A DNA stretch of 64,000 bases from contig NZ_QBKU01000008.1 of NCBI RefSeq assembly GCF_003054325.1, positions 62,001-126,000 on the forward strand. The letters run 5' to 3'. A program made the position numbers and the translations under genes. The first letter of the stretch is position 1. Each line of letters begins with the position of its first letter. The DNA is from Sulfitobacter mediterraneus (GTDB taxonomy: Bacteria > Pseudomonadota > Alphaproteobacteria > Rhodobacterales > Rhodobacteraceae). Of the stretch, positions 1 through 8,014 are shown one piece after another. The notes below the pieces were generated by a model, which saw nothing but the letters and a program-made list of their open reading frames with translations, searched no databases and was not told the origin of the DNA.

Positions 1-746
1 GCGCGGCGCATCTGCACCCCCTCAATTATGCGCTGGGTCTGGCCAAGGCCGCCGCCGCTGCGGGTGTGCGTATCTTTGAAACCAGCCCCGCCCACCACAT
101 CAGCGAAGGTTCCAAAACCACCGTGCAAACCGACGCGGGCCGGATCGAGGCCGACCACGTGATCCTTGCCTGCAACGGCTATCTTGGCGGGCTGAACCGC
201 AAAGTGGCGGCGCGGGTGATGCCGATCAACAATTTCATCGCCGCGACTGCCCCCTTGGGGGAGGGCATCAAAGACGTGCTGCCCCGCGATGTCGCCGTGG
301 CCGACAGCCGCTTTGTGGTCAACTATTTCCGTCTGTCCCACGATGGCAGATTGCTGTTTGGCGGCGGCGAAAGCTACGGCTACCGTTTCCCCACCGATAT
401 CGCCGCCAAAGTCCGCAAACCCATGACCGAGATATTTCCACATCTCAAGGACGTCCCCATCGACTACGCTTGGGGCGGCACACTTGGTATCACCATGAAA
501 CGCCTGCCCTATGTGGCGCGTGTGGCCTCGAACATTCTCTCTGCCTCTGGCTATTCCGGCCACGGCGTCGGCACCGCAACCCACGCCGGCGCATTGATGG
601 CCCGCGCGGTTCAAGGGGACAGCGACGGTTTTGACACAATGGCCGCGATCCCGACCCGCCCCTTCCCCGGTGGCGCGGCCCTGCGCAACCCGCTACTGGT
701 CCTCGCGATGAGCTGGTATTCCCTGCGCGACCGGCTGGGCATCTGA
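1..746 (+). CDS. FAD-dependent amine oxidase (DAO family), 3' part only
   Basis: The gene is cut by the left edge of the window; the frame is open from base 3 and ends at TGA 744-746. The visible ~247 residues include a stretch reading HLHPLNYALGLAKAA (substrate/FAD-domain region), an AxxVILACNGY strand that usually follows the FAD-binding fold, and a C-terminal SGYSGHGVG motif typical of the second FAD-contact in DAO-family oxidases. Together these resemble gamma-glutamylputrescine oxidase/OrdL-like enzymes, which oxidise amines or amino acids to the imine with hydrogen peroxide formation. The exact substrate cannot be read from the sequence. The N-terminal Rossmann dinucleotide motif lies outside the window. 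Confidence 0.82.
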   Translation, partial: AAHLHPLNYALGLAKAAAAAGVRIFETSPAHHISEGSKTTVQTDAGRIEADHVILACNGYLGGLNRKVAARVMPINNFIAATAPLGEGIKDVLPRDVAVADSRFVVNYFRLSHDGRLLFGGGESYGYRFPTDIAAKVRKPMTEIFPHLKDVPIDYAWGGTLGITMKRLPYVARVASNILSASGYSGHGVGTATHAGALMARAVQGDSDGFDTMAAIPTRPFPGGAALRNPLLVLAMSWYSLRDRLGI

Positions 747-849
747 GCAACCCGTTACAAGAGTTTCACACCGCCACTATTGCTTGGCTCTTGGTCTGTT
801 CTAGCATTTGTTTTACAAATTCGAAAACAACAATTCGGATTCTTGAAAT

Positions 850-2028
850 ATGCCATTGCCCGACCTGCACCAAGCCGAAGCCATCCCAACAGCCGCTCAA
901 GACGATCTGAACCGGATTTTGCAAAACGGCGACCTGTTCCGCTATACCGCCGCTTCGGACGCGCCGGTCACCCTGTTGGAACAGGAATTTGCCCGGATGA
1001 TGGGCAGCGCCTACGCACTTGCAGTCTCCTCCTGCTCTGCGGCGCTGTTTTTGTCGCTTAAGGCACTGAACCTGCCTGCACAGGCCCGCGTCTTGATCCC
1101 CAGCTTTACCTTCGCTGCCGTCCCCTCCGCAGTGCTGCACGCGGGGTGCCGCCCGGTGCTATGCGAGGTCGCGAATAATTACCGTATCAACATCAATGAC
1201 TTTGCCGAAAAACTGCCCTCCGTTCAGGCGGTGATCATCAGCCACATGCGCGGTCACACATCGGATATGGATGCCATCCTGCGCCTGTGCGCTGCTGCGG
1301 ATATCCCCGTGATCGAAGACGCCGCACATTCCCTTGGCACGCTCTGGAACGGTCAGAAAATCGGCACTTTGGGCAAAATCGGCTGCTTTTCCTTCCAGTC
1401 TTACAAAATGATCAACGCAGGCGAAGGCGGCATCCTGATCACCGATGATGCAGATCTGGTCGCGCAGGCCATCATCATGTCCGGTGCTTATGAACACAAT
1501 TGGAAGAAACACACCGCGCTGCAATCCAGCTTTGCCCGCTGGCAAAACAAACTGCCGCTCTACAATCTGCGCATGTCGAACCTCGCCGCGACCGTCATCC
1601 GCCCGCAGCTGGCCGAATTGCCCCGCCGCACCGCAAATGGTCTGCGCAACCACGATCATGTCGCCGAACACCTGTCCCGCGCGCCCCAGATCGAAGTGCC
1701 CGCGCCACTGCCCCCCGAAACACGGGCGCCCGATTCCATTCAGTTTAATCTCACCGGAATGACAGACAATGAAGTTGCGCGGTTCGCCCAAACCGCCGCC
1801 GATATGGGCGTCAAGGTTCAGGTCTTCGGCATGTCAGACGACAATGCCCGCGCGTTCTGGAACTGGCAGTTCATCCCCGATCTGCCCGACCTGCCGCAAA
1901 CCCGCGACATGCTGATGCGCGCCTGTGACGTCCGCCTGCCCGTGCAACTAAGCTTGGATCAACTGGATGCGGTCTGTGCGGTGCTGCTCAAGGCGCTGGA
2001 TCTCGCAACCCAAGAGGCGGCCGCCTGA
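850..2028 (+). CDS. DegT/DnrJ/EryC1/StrS family aminotransferase
   Basis: A 392-residue fold-type I PLP protein. The family motifs are in order: SSCSAALFLSL for cofactor phosphate contact (about 57-67), VIEDAAHSLG with the PLP-ring aspartate (about 156), and SFQSYKMINAGEGG carrying the Schiff-base lysine (about 183-196). Members transaminate sugar or cyclitol ketones, often for surface polysaccharide or secondary metabolite synthesis, but no sugar genes flank it here, so the substrate is unknown. The start is the first ATG of the frame and has no clear Shine-Dalgarno sequence. It converges with phaR across a hairpin. Confidence 0.88.
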   Translation: MPLPDLHQAEAIPTAAQDDLNRILQNGDLFRYTAASDAPVTLLEQEFARMMGSAYALAVSSCSAALFLSLKALNLPAQARVLIPSFTFAAVPSAVLHAGCRPVLCEVANNYRININDFAEKLPSVQAVIISHMRGHTSDMDAILRLCAAADIPVIEDAAHSLGTLWNGQKIGTLGKIGCFSFQSYKMINAGEGGILITDDADLVAQAIIMSGAYEHNWKKHTALQSSFARWQNKLPLYNLRMSNLAATVIRPQLAELPRRTANGLRNHDHVAEHLSRAPQIEVPAPLPPETRAPDSIQFNLTGMTDNEVARFAQTAADMGVKVQVFGMSDDNARAFWNWQFIPDLPDLPQTRDMLMRACDVRLPVQLSLDQLDAVCAVLLKALDLATQEAAA

Positions 2029-2038
2029 CCCCTGCTTC

Positions 2039-2065
2039 ATTTGGCAAGAAAAACTCAATCCCGCA
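2039..2065 (+). repeat. 27-bp intergenic repeat, copy 1
   Basis: Starts ATTTGGCAAGAAAAAC and ends CCCGCA. It is identical over 27 bases to the reverse complement of 52969-52995. Both copies lie between the 3' ends of convergent genes. The identity stops abruptly on both sides. Function unknown. Confidence 0.8.
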
Positions 2066-2116
2066 GCCGCAGACTGCGCCGCCGGTGAAAAGGCGGGCTC
2101 AGATCAAGGCATATTC

Positions 2117-2147
2117 CAAAAATCAAGCCGCGCGGCACCGCCGCGCG
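2117..2147 (-). terminator. Intrinsic terminator of phaR, possibly bidirectional
   Basis: An 8-bp perfect stem (CGCGCGGC, 3-nt loop, GCCGCGCG at 2129-2147) lies just past the phaR stop. On the minus strand it is followed by TTGATTTTTGG, giving the usual U-rich tail. It also sits between convergent DegT and phaR genes. Confidence 0.75.
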
Positions 2148-2156
2148 ACCTTTGGA

Positions 2157-2717
2157 TCACTTCAACTTTGACAATTTGTCCTGAAGTTCGGCCAGCTGCT
2201 TTTTGATCGCATCCAGATCTTCACCCTGATCCGGTGCATCCGCCTTGGCCGCCGGTGCCGCATCCGGCGCGGTGCTGCCACCCCAACCACCGGTCATGGC
2301 TTTCATAAAAGCCTGCTGCTGCGCTTGCATAACTTCGAGGCCGGGCATTTTTGCCATCGGGTTCATCGACGACATATTTTCCATCACCCGCGCCTGCCCG
2401 TCGCGCAGCATATCAAAAGACGTCTGCAAGAACTGCGGCACCACCGACACATCGCCGGACATATAGCTGCGCACCAGATCATTGAGCACCTCTACCGGCA
2501 AAACAGATTCGCCCCGGCTTTCGTGTTCTGCAATGATTTGAAGCAGATACTGCCGCGTCAGGTCATCGCCCGACTTCAAATCGACGATCTGCACCTCGCG
2601 CCCATCACGGATAAATCCCGCAATATCTTCAAGCGTCACATAGTCGCTGGTTTCGGTATTATAAAGCCGCCGAGACGCATAGCGCTTGATAAGCAATGGC
2701 TTGGGTTTATCCGCCAC
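2157..2717 (-). CDS. phaR: Polyhydroxyalkanoate synthesis repressor PhaR
   Basis: PhaR binds polyhydroxybutyrate and DNA and represses the phasin and its own gene until polymer is made. The protein begins VADKPKPLLIKRYASRRLYNT, the highly conserved N-terminal DNA-binding domain (PHB_acc_N), followed by PHB_acc repeats (about 60-110) and a Gln/Lys-rich C-terminal coiled segment. I chose GTG at 2717 because GGGGAGG lies 7 bases upstream and the conserved domain starts there; an upstream in-frame ATG would add 18 non-conserved residues that include the operator region. The length (186 aa) suits the family. CTGC-N3-GCAG sequences upstream suggest autoregulation. Confidence 0.93.
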   Translation of the reverse strand: MADKPKPLLIKRYASRRLYNTETSDYVTLEDIAGFIRDGREVQIVDLKSGDDLTRQYLLQIIAEHESRGESVLPVEVLNDLVRSYMSGDVSVVPQFLQTSFDMLRDGQARVMENMSSMNPMAKMPGLEVMQAQQQAFMKAMTGGWGGSTAPDAAPAAKADAPDQGEDLDAIKKQLAELQDKLSKLK

Positions 2718-2740
2718 GGTTGGTCCTCCCCGTTTACGTG

Positions 2741-2768
2741 CTGCATTGCAGCTTATGGGAGTGCTGCA
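2741..2768. promoter_or_regulatory. Putative PhaR operator upstream of phaR
   Basis: CTGCATTGCAG at 2741-2751 exactly fits CTGC-N3-GCAG, the TGC-rich site described for PhaR of Rhodobacter and Paracoccus. A second half-like sequence, GTGCTGCAC, follows at 2761-2769. They lie 24-50 bases upstream of the phaR GTG, a position suited to autorepression. The function is inferred. Confidence 0.7.
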
Positions 2769-2802
2769 CAAAAAGAAAGGGCGGGCTCAATGAGCCCGCC
2801 CT
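2766..2802 (-). terminator. Intrinsic terminator of phaP
   Basis: A perfect 11-bp stem (AGGGCGGGCTC at 2778-2788 and GAGCCCGCCCT at 2792-2802) with a 3-nt loop lies 46 bases past the phaP stop. On the minus strand it is followed by TTCTTTTTG. It overlaps the region just upstream of the phaR operator, so it should insulate phaR from phaP transcription. Confidence 0.88.
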
Positions 2803-2848
2803 GCCCTCACACCCTATGGGGAGGAAGTGATGTGAGGTCTAGTCCGTC

Positions 2849-3292
2849 TTACTTCGCTGTTGCTTTTTTCGCCGCGGCCTGAACGTCGTTGGACGCTTTT
2901 TTAACGGCTGCTGTGGCGTCTTCCTGCATGTCTTTGCCGGCGGCCATCATCAGCTCAACTGTGTCCATCTGGACTTTCTTGGCGATCTCGGCGAAGGCTG
3001 CCATGTGCTCGGCCGCTGTTTCAGCAGAAGCAGACGCGAAATCGGTCATGGCTTTTGCGTAGTCGGCTGGCTCTGCTTTGGCTTTGGACATATCGGCCAT
3101 TTTTGCCAGTGTGTCTTTTGTCCACTTGCTGGAAATCTCGGAGGATTTCTCAACAGCTGTCAGGGCAACGCCGGACAGTTTTTCATTCAGTGTCGCAGAT
3201 GTTTTGAATGCGTCTTCCATCGCGGCTGTATCCACTGGGAAAGAACCCATTACGTCTTTGAACATTGCGGTCATGTCTGGTGTCTTAGTCAT
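2849..3292 (-). CDS. phaP: Phasin (PHB granule-coating protein)
   Basis: A 147-residue helical, Ala/Lys-rich protein with the phasin_2 pattern. A FKDVMGSFPVD start is followed by long amphipathic helices and a C-terminal AAVKKA/AAAKKA tail. Phasins coat polyhydroxybutyrate granules and control their size. ATG at 3292 has AAGGA nearby; the longer frame upstream would cross the promoter and is not used. Expression is probably strong and PhaR-controlled: a TTGAAA-N17-TATATC promoter carries PhaR-like sites. It lies between phaC and phaR, all on the same strand. Confidence 0.92.
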   Translation of the reverse strand: MTKTPDMTAMFKDVMGSFPVDTAAMEDAFKTSATLNEKLSGVALTAVEKSSEISSKWTKDTLAKMADMSKAKAEPADYAKAMTDFASASAETAAEHMAAFAEIAKKVQMDTVELMMAAGKDMQEDATAAVKKASNDVQAAAKKATAK

Positions 3293-3356
3293 TTCAAGTA
3301 TCCTTAAGCTCTGGTTTGTGCTTGGCGGATGCCCCGCCTTTCTGCGTCTGCTAAAG

Positions 3357-3385
3357 GATATAGATGCTGCAGCGCGGCATTTCAA
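3357..3385 (-). promoter_or_regulatory. Sigma70-type promoter of phaP
   Basis: On the minus strand TTGAAA (3385-3380), a 17-bp spacer and TATATC (3362-3357) form a near-consensus promoter about 65 bases upstream of the phaP ATG. The palindrome GCTGCAGC (3366-3373) lies inside the spacer, where a bound repressor would block polymerase. Confidence 0.75.
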
Positions 3386-3394
3386 GTATTTTTT

Positions 3395-3405
3395 CTGCAC
3401 TGCAG
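3395..3405. promoter_or_regulatory. Putative PhaR operator upstream of phaP
   Basis: CTGCACTGCAG is an exact CTGC-N3-GCAG match located 10 bases upstream of the phaP -35 element. It continues into GCATAA, a tail that also follows CTGCAG in the phaC-phaZ intergenic region (5275-5285). The role in PhaR repression is inferred from the described site for this family. Confidence 0.78.
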
Positions 3406-3441
3406 CATAAATTCAGATGCAACTCAAAAGATTCATCGAAA

Positions 3442-5247
3442 TCAAAGCTTTGCCTTTTTCGCGACGTATTCACCGGGCGCGTCTGAGACAATGACATGCC
3501 CGTCATCACCGGGAAAACGGGCGGGAATCATCTTGCCCGACCGCTTTTTCAGCCACTTTTCCCAACGGGGCCACCAAGATCCCTCATGGAATTTCGCGCC
3601 TTCAAGCCAATCGGTATGATCCAGACCCAGATCATCATTGGTATAGTGACCATACTTCTTTTTGGATGGCGGGTTTACGATCCCGGCGATGTGTCCGGAC
3701 TGCGTCATGATAAAGGTCTTGTTGTCCGACCCCATCTTTTGCACGCCGCGATAGCTGTCTTTCCACGGCGCGATATGATCGGTCTCGCAGGCAATTGCGC
3801 ACAGCGGCACGTCAATATCGCCAAGCTCCAGATGGTGACCCATCAGATCAAAGCCACCATCGGCCAGCTCATTGCGCTGGCACAAACCCCGCAGATATTG
3901 CATCGCCATCTTGGCCGGCAGATTTGCGCCATCCCCGTTCCAATAGAGCAGATCAAAGGCGGGTGGCGTTTCCCCCATCATATAGCTTTTGACCGCTGGC
4001 CCGTAGACCAGATCATTGGACCGCAGGAACGAAAACGTCCGCGCCATGATCACAGAGGGCAGCACACCTTTGTCCGCTGTCTCGGCCTCGATCCCGTCAA
4101 TAAAATCATCCGTCAGAAACGGTTGAAACTCGCCCTGATCGGAAAAATCGGTCAGCGCAGTAAAGAAAGTCGCAGACTTGATCGAAGTATCACCGCGCTG
4201 TTTCAGGAGAGACATCGTCAAAGACAACGTGGTGCCTGCAATACAGTAACCAACGGCATTGACCTGTTTTTGCCCGGAGATCTTCTTGGCCTCGGCAATC
4301 GCGGCCAGATAGCCATCCTCGACATAATCTTCCATGCCGATATCGCGGTAGGCCGCATCGGGGTTGACCCAAGACACCATAAACAGCGTGTAGCCTTGAT
4401 CGACGACCCATTTCACCAATGAGTTCTGCGCCTTGAGGTCCAGAATATAGAATTTGTTGATCCATGGCGGGAACACGACCAGCGGCGTGGCATGGACCTC
4501 TTCGGTGCTGGGGGTGTATTGGATCAACTCAAACATCTTGTTGCGGAACACAACCTTGCCCGGCGTGGTCGCAATGTTTCGGCCCAACTCAAACGCCTTT
4601 TCATCTGCAAGGCGCACGATCAGTTCCCCGTCATTGGCCTCCAGATCCGAGATCAGGTTTTCCAGGCCCTTGATCAGGCTCTCACCCTCGGTCTCGACCG
4701 CGCGTTCCAATGCGTCTGGGTTGGTCGCCAAAAAATTGGTCGGGCTCATCATGTCGATGATCTGGCGGCTGAAATAGGACAGCCGCTGTTTCTCGCGCGG
4801 CTCCATGTCGCTCATATCTTCGACGGCCTGCGACAAAGCTTCGGAATTGATCAGGTACTGTTGTTTGACGAAATTGAAGTAAGGATGTGTCTCCCACAGC
4901 GGATTGGCAAAGCGCCGGTCGCTTCCTGTCTTGTCTTCAGGTGCGACAAATGAGCCCTTCGCCAGCGCCTGTTGCGCCTCCATGAAGTGGGTCACGGTCT
5001 TGGCCCAATAGCCCATCTGATGTTCCATCAGTTTGGCTGGGTTTTGCACCGCTTCGGCCATATATGACTGCGCAGCCTTGGAAAAAAGCTCTTGATTCGG
5101 GCCATCGAGAGATTGTTGATGGGTTTTGCGATGGGTCATGACCTCGGTCAAACGCCCCGTCAGCTCCTCAACTTTCTTTAAATTCTCGGCCATCCGCGAC
5201 AACGAAGCCTCAGTTGGCGTGCCCTCTTCCGTGGTTTCAGTTGTCAT
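3442..5247 (-). CDS. phaC: Class I poly(3-hydroxyalkanoate) polymerase
   Basis: PhaC polymerises (R)-3-hydroxyacyl-CoA into storage polyester on granules. The 601-aa length fits class I synthases. Visible features are the PhaC N-terminal domain (about 100-270), the lipase-box-like GYCIAG motif with the nucleophile Cys335, the catalytic Asp in CETDHIAPW, and the catalytic His in TQSGHIAGIVNPP. ATG at 5247 has AGGTTAAG upstream. It is divergent from phaZ with 105 bases between them that contain a CTGCAG site. The gene is followed by phaP and phaR on the same strand. Confidence 0.97.
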   Translation of the reverse strand: MTTETTEEGTPTEASLSRMAENLKKVEELTGRLTEVMTHRKTHQQSLDGPNQELFSKAAQSYMAEAVQNPAKLMEHQMGYWAKTVTHFMEAQQALAKGSFVAPEDKTGSDRRFANPLWETHPYFNFVKQQYLINSEALSQAVEDMSDMEPREKQRLSYFSRQIIDMMSPTNFLATNPDALERAVETEGESLIKGLENLISDLEANDGELIVRLADEKAFELGRNIATTPGKVVFRNKMFELIQYTPSTEEVHATPLVVFPPWINKFYILDLKAQNSLVKWVVDQGYTLFMVSWVNPDAAYRDIGMEDYVEDGYLAAIAEAKKISGQKQVNAVGYCIAGTTLSLTMSLLKQRGDTSIKSATFFTALTDFSDQGEFQPFLTDDFIDGIEAETADKGVLPSVIMARTFSFLRSNDLVYGPAVKSYMMGETPPAFDLLYWNGDGANLPAKMAMQYLRGLCQRNELADGGFDLMGHHLELGDIDVPLCAIACETDHIAPWKDSYRGVQKMGSDNKTFIMTQSGHIAGIVNPPSKKKYGHYTNDDLGLDHTDWLEGAKFHEGSWWPRWEKWLKKRSGKMIPARFPGDDGHVIVSDAPGEYVAKKAKL

Positions 5248-5274
5248 CTTAACCTTTTGCTCCTATCTTCGCAC

Positions 5275-5285
5275 CTGCAGCATAA
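5275..5285. promoter_or_regulatory. Possible PhaR half-site between phaC and phaZ
   Basis: CTGCAGCATAA is shared exactly with the phaP upstream region (3400-3410). Here it lacks the full CTGC-N3-GCAG spacing (the preceding bases are GCAC), so it may be a weaker site. It lies in the divergent phaC-phaZ promoter region. Confidence 0.45.
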
Positions 5286-5352
5286 CATCACGCCTCGCTT
5301 TGAGGACTGTGACAAAATAACTGGCACCGGGCTTACAACGAGGACACCCTTC

Positions 5353-6624
5353 ATGCGTTACATGGCTACTTACGACCTGATGGAAACCTTTCGGAACACC
5401 AATCAATGGCTCGGCGCCTCTGCACTTGCTATGGCATCCTACCCTGCTTTTTCGATGTTTCCAAACCCTACGCTTGAATGGATGGCCGCCTGGGGCGAAG
5501 TGACGGAACGTACGTTCTCGCGCATGGTCATGAAACCCGATTGGAACATTCCTCCCTTTGTTGGCGTCAATGGCCAAGACCGGCTGGTGACAACCGAAAC
5601 TGTGGTTGAGGGCGACTTTGGCGATCTCATCCACTTCCGCGTTCAGGGCCGCACTGACAAAAAGCGCCGCGTTCTGCTGGTCGCACCGATGTCTGGCCAC
5701 TACGCCACTTTGCTGCGCTCCACCGTGATCAGCTTGCTGCCTGATTGTGACGTCTACATTACAGATTGGCACAACGCGCGTGACATTCCTGTCAGCGCCG
5801 GCAAGTTCGATATCGAAGATTACACATTGTATCTGGTCGACTACCTGCGCGAGCTGGGCCCGGAAACCCATGTGATCGCCGTGTGCCAGCCTGCCCCCTT
5901 GGCATTGGCAGCAACCGCCTATCTGGCCGAAGAAGACCCCGATGCACAGCCGCGTTCGTTGACGTTGATCGGCGGGCCGATCGACCCCAATGCCGCTGCA
6001 ACGGACGTGACCGACTTTGGCCGCCGGGTCACGATGGGCCAGCTTGAGGAATCGATGATCCAGCGGGTTGGGTTTAAATACAAAGGTGTAGGCCGGATGG
6101 TTTACCCCGGCTTGCTACAACTGGCCTCGTTCATCTCGATGAACGGCGAGACCCATATGGACGCCTTCAAAAACCAGATTTCGCGGGTGATGCGCGACGA
6201 GGCGCATGAGCACGACAAGCACAACAAGTTCTACGACGAATACCTCGCCGTGATGGACATGACCGCAGAGTTCTATCTTTCTACGGTTGAGCGGATCTTC
6301 AAAGCCGGCGAGATTGCCAGCAACAACTTCACCGTTGCAGGCAAGAAGGTCGACATTGGCAAAATCACCACCGTCGCTGTGAAAACCGTTGAAGGGTCCG
6401 AGGATGACATTTCCGCACCCGGGCAATGTGTTGCCGCGCTGGACCTGTTGACCGGCCTGCCAGACAGCAAAAAAGCCAACCACGTCGAAGAAGGCGCGGG
6501 CCACTACGGCATCTTTGCAGGCAAAAGCTGGCGCAATAACATCCGGCCATTGGTGTTGAACTTCATCGACGCCAACGAAGGCAAACCAGCCGCAAAGCCC
6601 GCCAAGAAAACCAAGGCGGCCTGA
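5353..6624 (+). CDS. phaZ: Intracellular polyhydroxyalkanoate depolymerase
   Basis: A 423-aa member of the intracellular PHB depolymerase family, which breaks down native granules when carbon is needed. The family pattern is clear: MRYMATYDLMETFRNTNQW at the N terminus, the nucleophile Cys178 within AVCQPAPLALAA (a Cys-containing lipase box, as in PhaZ1-type enzymes), and a C-terminal GAGHYGIFAGKSWRNNI segment with the catalytic His. ATG at 5353 has GAGGA upstream; an earlier in-frame start would add residues without conservation. It is divergent from phaC and is followed after 4 bases by the DUF6151-like gene. Confidence 0.95.
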   Translation: MRYMATYDLMETFRNTNQWLGASALAMASYPAFSMFPNPTLEWMAAWGEVTERTFSRMVMKPDWNIPPFVGVNGQDRLVTTETVVEGDFGDLIHFRVQGRTDKKRRVLLVAPMSGHYATLLRSTVISLLPDCDVYITDWHNARDIPVSAGKFDIEDYTLYLVDYLRELGPETHVIAVCQPAPLALAATAYLAEEDPDAQPRSLTLIGGPIDPNAAATDVTDFGRRVTMGQLEESMIQRVGFKYKGVGRMVYPGLLQLASFISMNGETHMDAFKNQISRVMRDEAHEHDKHNKFYDEYLAVMDMTAEFYLSTVERIFKAGEIASNNFTVAGKKVDIGKITTVAVKTVEGSEDDISAPGQCVAALDLLTGLPDSKKANHVEEGAGHYGIFAGKSWRNNIRPLVLNFIDANEGKPAAKPAKKTKAA

Positions 6625-6628
6625 TCCA

Positions 6629-7198
6629 TTGACCGATCTGCCTTTCTCCTGCCGATGCGGTCAGGTGAAAGGCACTCTGCATGATGCTCGTCCCAACACC
6701 GGAACTCACGTCCGCTGTTTTTGCAGCTCGTGCCGGGCGGCGATGATCCACACAGGCGATCCTGATCCCGGCGATCAAGGCGTGACGCTGTTTCAGACAA
6801 CACCGGACAAAATCAGCTTTCAGCAAGGGCAAGATCGGCTGGCGGTGTTCTCTTTTGGACCCAAAAACATCCTGCGCTGGCAGGCGTCATGCTGCAACGC
6901 GGCGCTATTCACCACACTTCGCAGCCCCAAGATACCATTGGCCGCACTCATCATCCGGCGCTTGGCAGACGCCACCGCCATCGGTCCGGTGAAAGCGCAA
7001 GCCTTTGTCCCTCAGCCCGATGGCACCCGCCAACATCAGGGAAAAATGGCATTGTTTGGGGGCGTTCTACGGCGCGGTTTGATCGCTCGGCTGACCGGCC
7101 GTTGGAAAAACACGCCCTTTTTTGATATCAAAACCCGAATGCCTACGGCCCCCGTAAAGGTTCTGCCTCAAGAAACCCGCACAAACCTAATTGACTAG
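6629..7198 (+). CDS. Zinc-binding GFA-like protein (DUF6151 type)
   Basis: A 189-aa protein with cysteines spaced as in GFA (glutathione-dependent formaldehyde-activating enzyme) folds: CRCGQ near residue 8, CFCSSC near 31-36 and a CC pair near 88. These probably hold structural and catalytic zinc ions. The substrate is unknown. The frame starts with TTG just 4 bases after the phaZ stop, so it is probably translationally coupled; no in-frame ATG precedes the first zinc ligands. Its co-transcription with phaZ is an inference from spacing. Confidence 0.7.
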   Translation: MTDLPFSCRCGQVKGTLHDARPNTGTHVRCFCSSCRAAMIHTGDPDPGDQGVTLFQTTPDKISFQQGQDRLAVFSFGPKNILRWQASCCNAALFTTLRSPKIPLAALIIRRLADATAIGPVKAQAFVPQPDGTRQHQGKMALFGGVLRRGLIARLTGRWKNTPFFDIKTRMPTAPVKVLPQETRTNLID

Positions 7199-7205
7199 CG
7201 TCACC

Positions 7206-7916
7206 TCAGCGCAGGATCACCGGCAGCCCCATCCATTCGCGCAGCGCCGCGGTGGTTTCCATCGGCTGTTCCAACATCGGATAATGGCCGGAGTTTTCTA
7301 ACACCGTCAGCTTGGCCGACGGGATCAGCTCCGCCATAAAACTGTGCCGTTTGACCGGGCACAACGCATCATGCACCCCGCAGAGCACCAGCGCAGGCAC
7401 TTTGCATTTGCGCAAGACCGCCTGTTGATCCCGCCGCCGCTGCATTGCACGCGATTGCCGAATGAACACATCCGCACCCAGCACCTCGGCCATATCCGCC
7501 ACCAATGCCATCACTTCCATCCGCTGTGGACCCGGAGCCAGATGATCAGGCGACAGCGCGGTGCTCATCACTTCGGCCATGCGACCAGACCGTGCCTTCA
7601 CGATCTCGGGCTCGCGATTGGCCGCCATCACCGGCGTTTCCGCCAACGGATTGGCCCCCATGAGCGCAATCCGCGAGACACGGTTTTCGGCGCGGCGCAG
7701 GATTTCCATCGCAACAACCGCCCCCAGGTCGCTGCCCAGCAAGGCAAACCGTTGCGGGAGCATCTCAAGCAAGCTTGAGGCAATTTCCTCCACCCGTTCG
7801 CCTTGGGTGACCGGAGCGACCATGATCGGCATTTCCGATGACAATTCAGCGATCTGCGGGCCAAACAAACGTGCATCGCACATCATTCCCGGCAGCAGAA
7901 CCAACGGTTCAACCAT
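7206..7916 (-). CDS. Alpha/beta-fold hydrolase
   Basis: A 236-aa alpha/beta hydrolase. It begins EPLVLLPGMMCDARLF (oxyanion-hole strand), has a nucleophile elbow LLGSDLGAVVA with Ser at about 61, and the late histidine in LENSGHYPMLEQP (about 213). The substrate is not evident. The 3' end is only 7 bases from the convergent GFA-like gene. It is the last gene of a minus-strand run reaching back to the creatininase-family gene. Confidence 0.85.
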   Translation of the reverse strand: MVEPLVLLPGMMCDARLFGPQIAELSSEMPIMVAPVTQGERVEEIASSLLEMLPQRFALLGSDLGAVVAMEILRRAENRVSRIALMGANPLAETPVMAANREPEIVKARSGRMAEVMSTALSPDHLAPGPQRMEVMALVADMAEVLGADVFIRQSRAMQRRRDQQAVLRKCKVPALVLCGVHDALCPVKRHSFMAELIPSAKLTVLENSGHYPMLEQPMETTAALREWMGLPVILR

Positions 7917-8014
7917 AGATCACCATGCAATCACTTGAATATTGGGTCATTTTGCCCTGCCTGCCTGTTTTCCTAGCTATAGCACGCGCGGGCCGTCCCG
8001 CAATGCGGCGCGTG

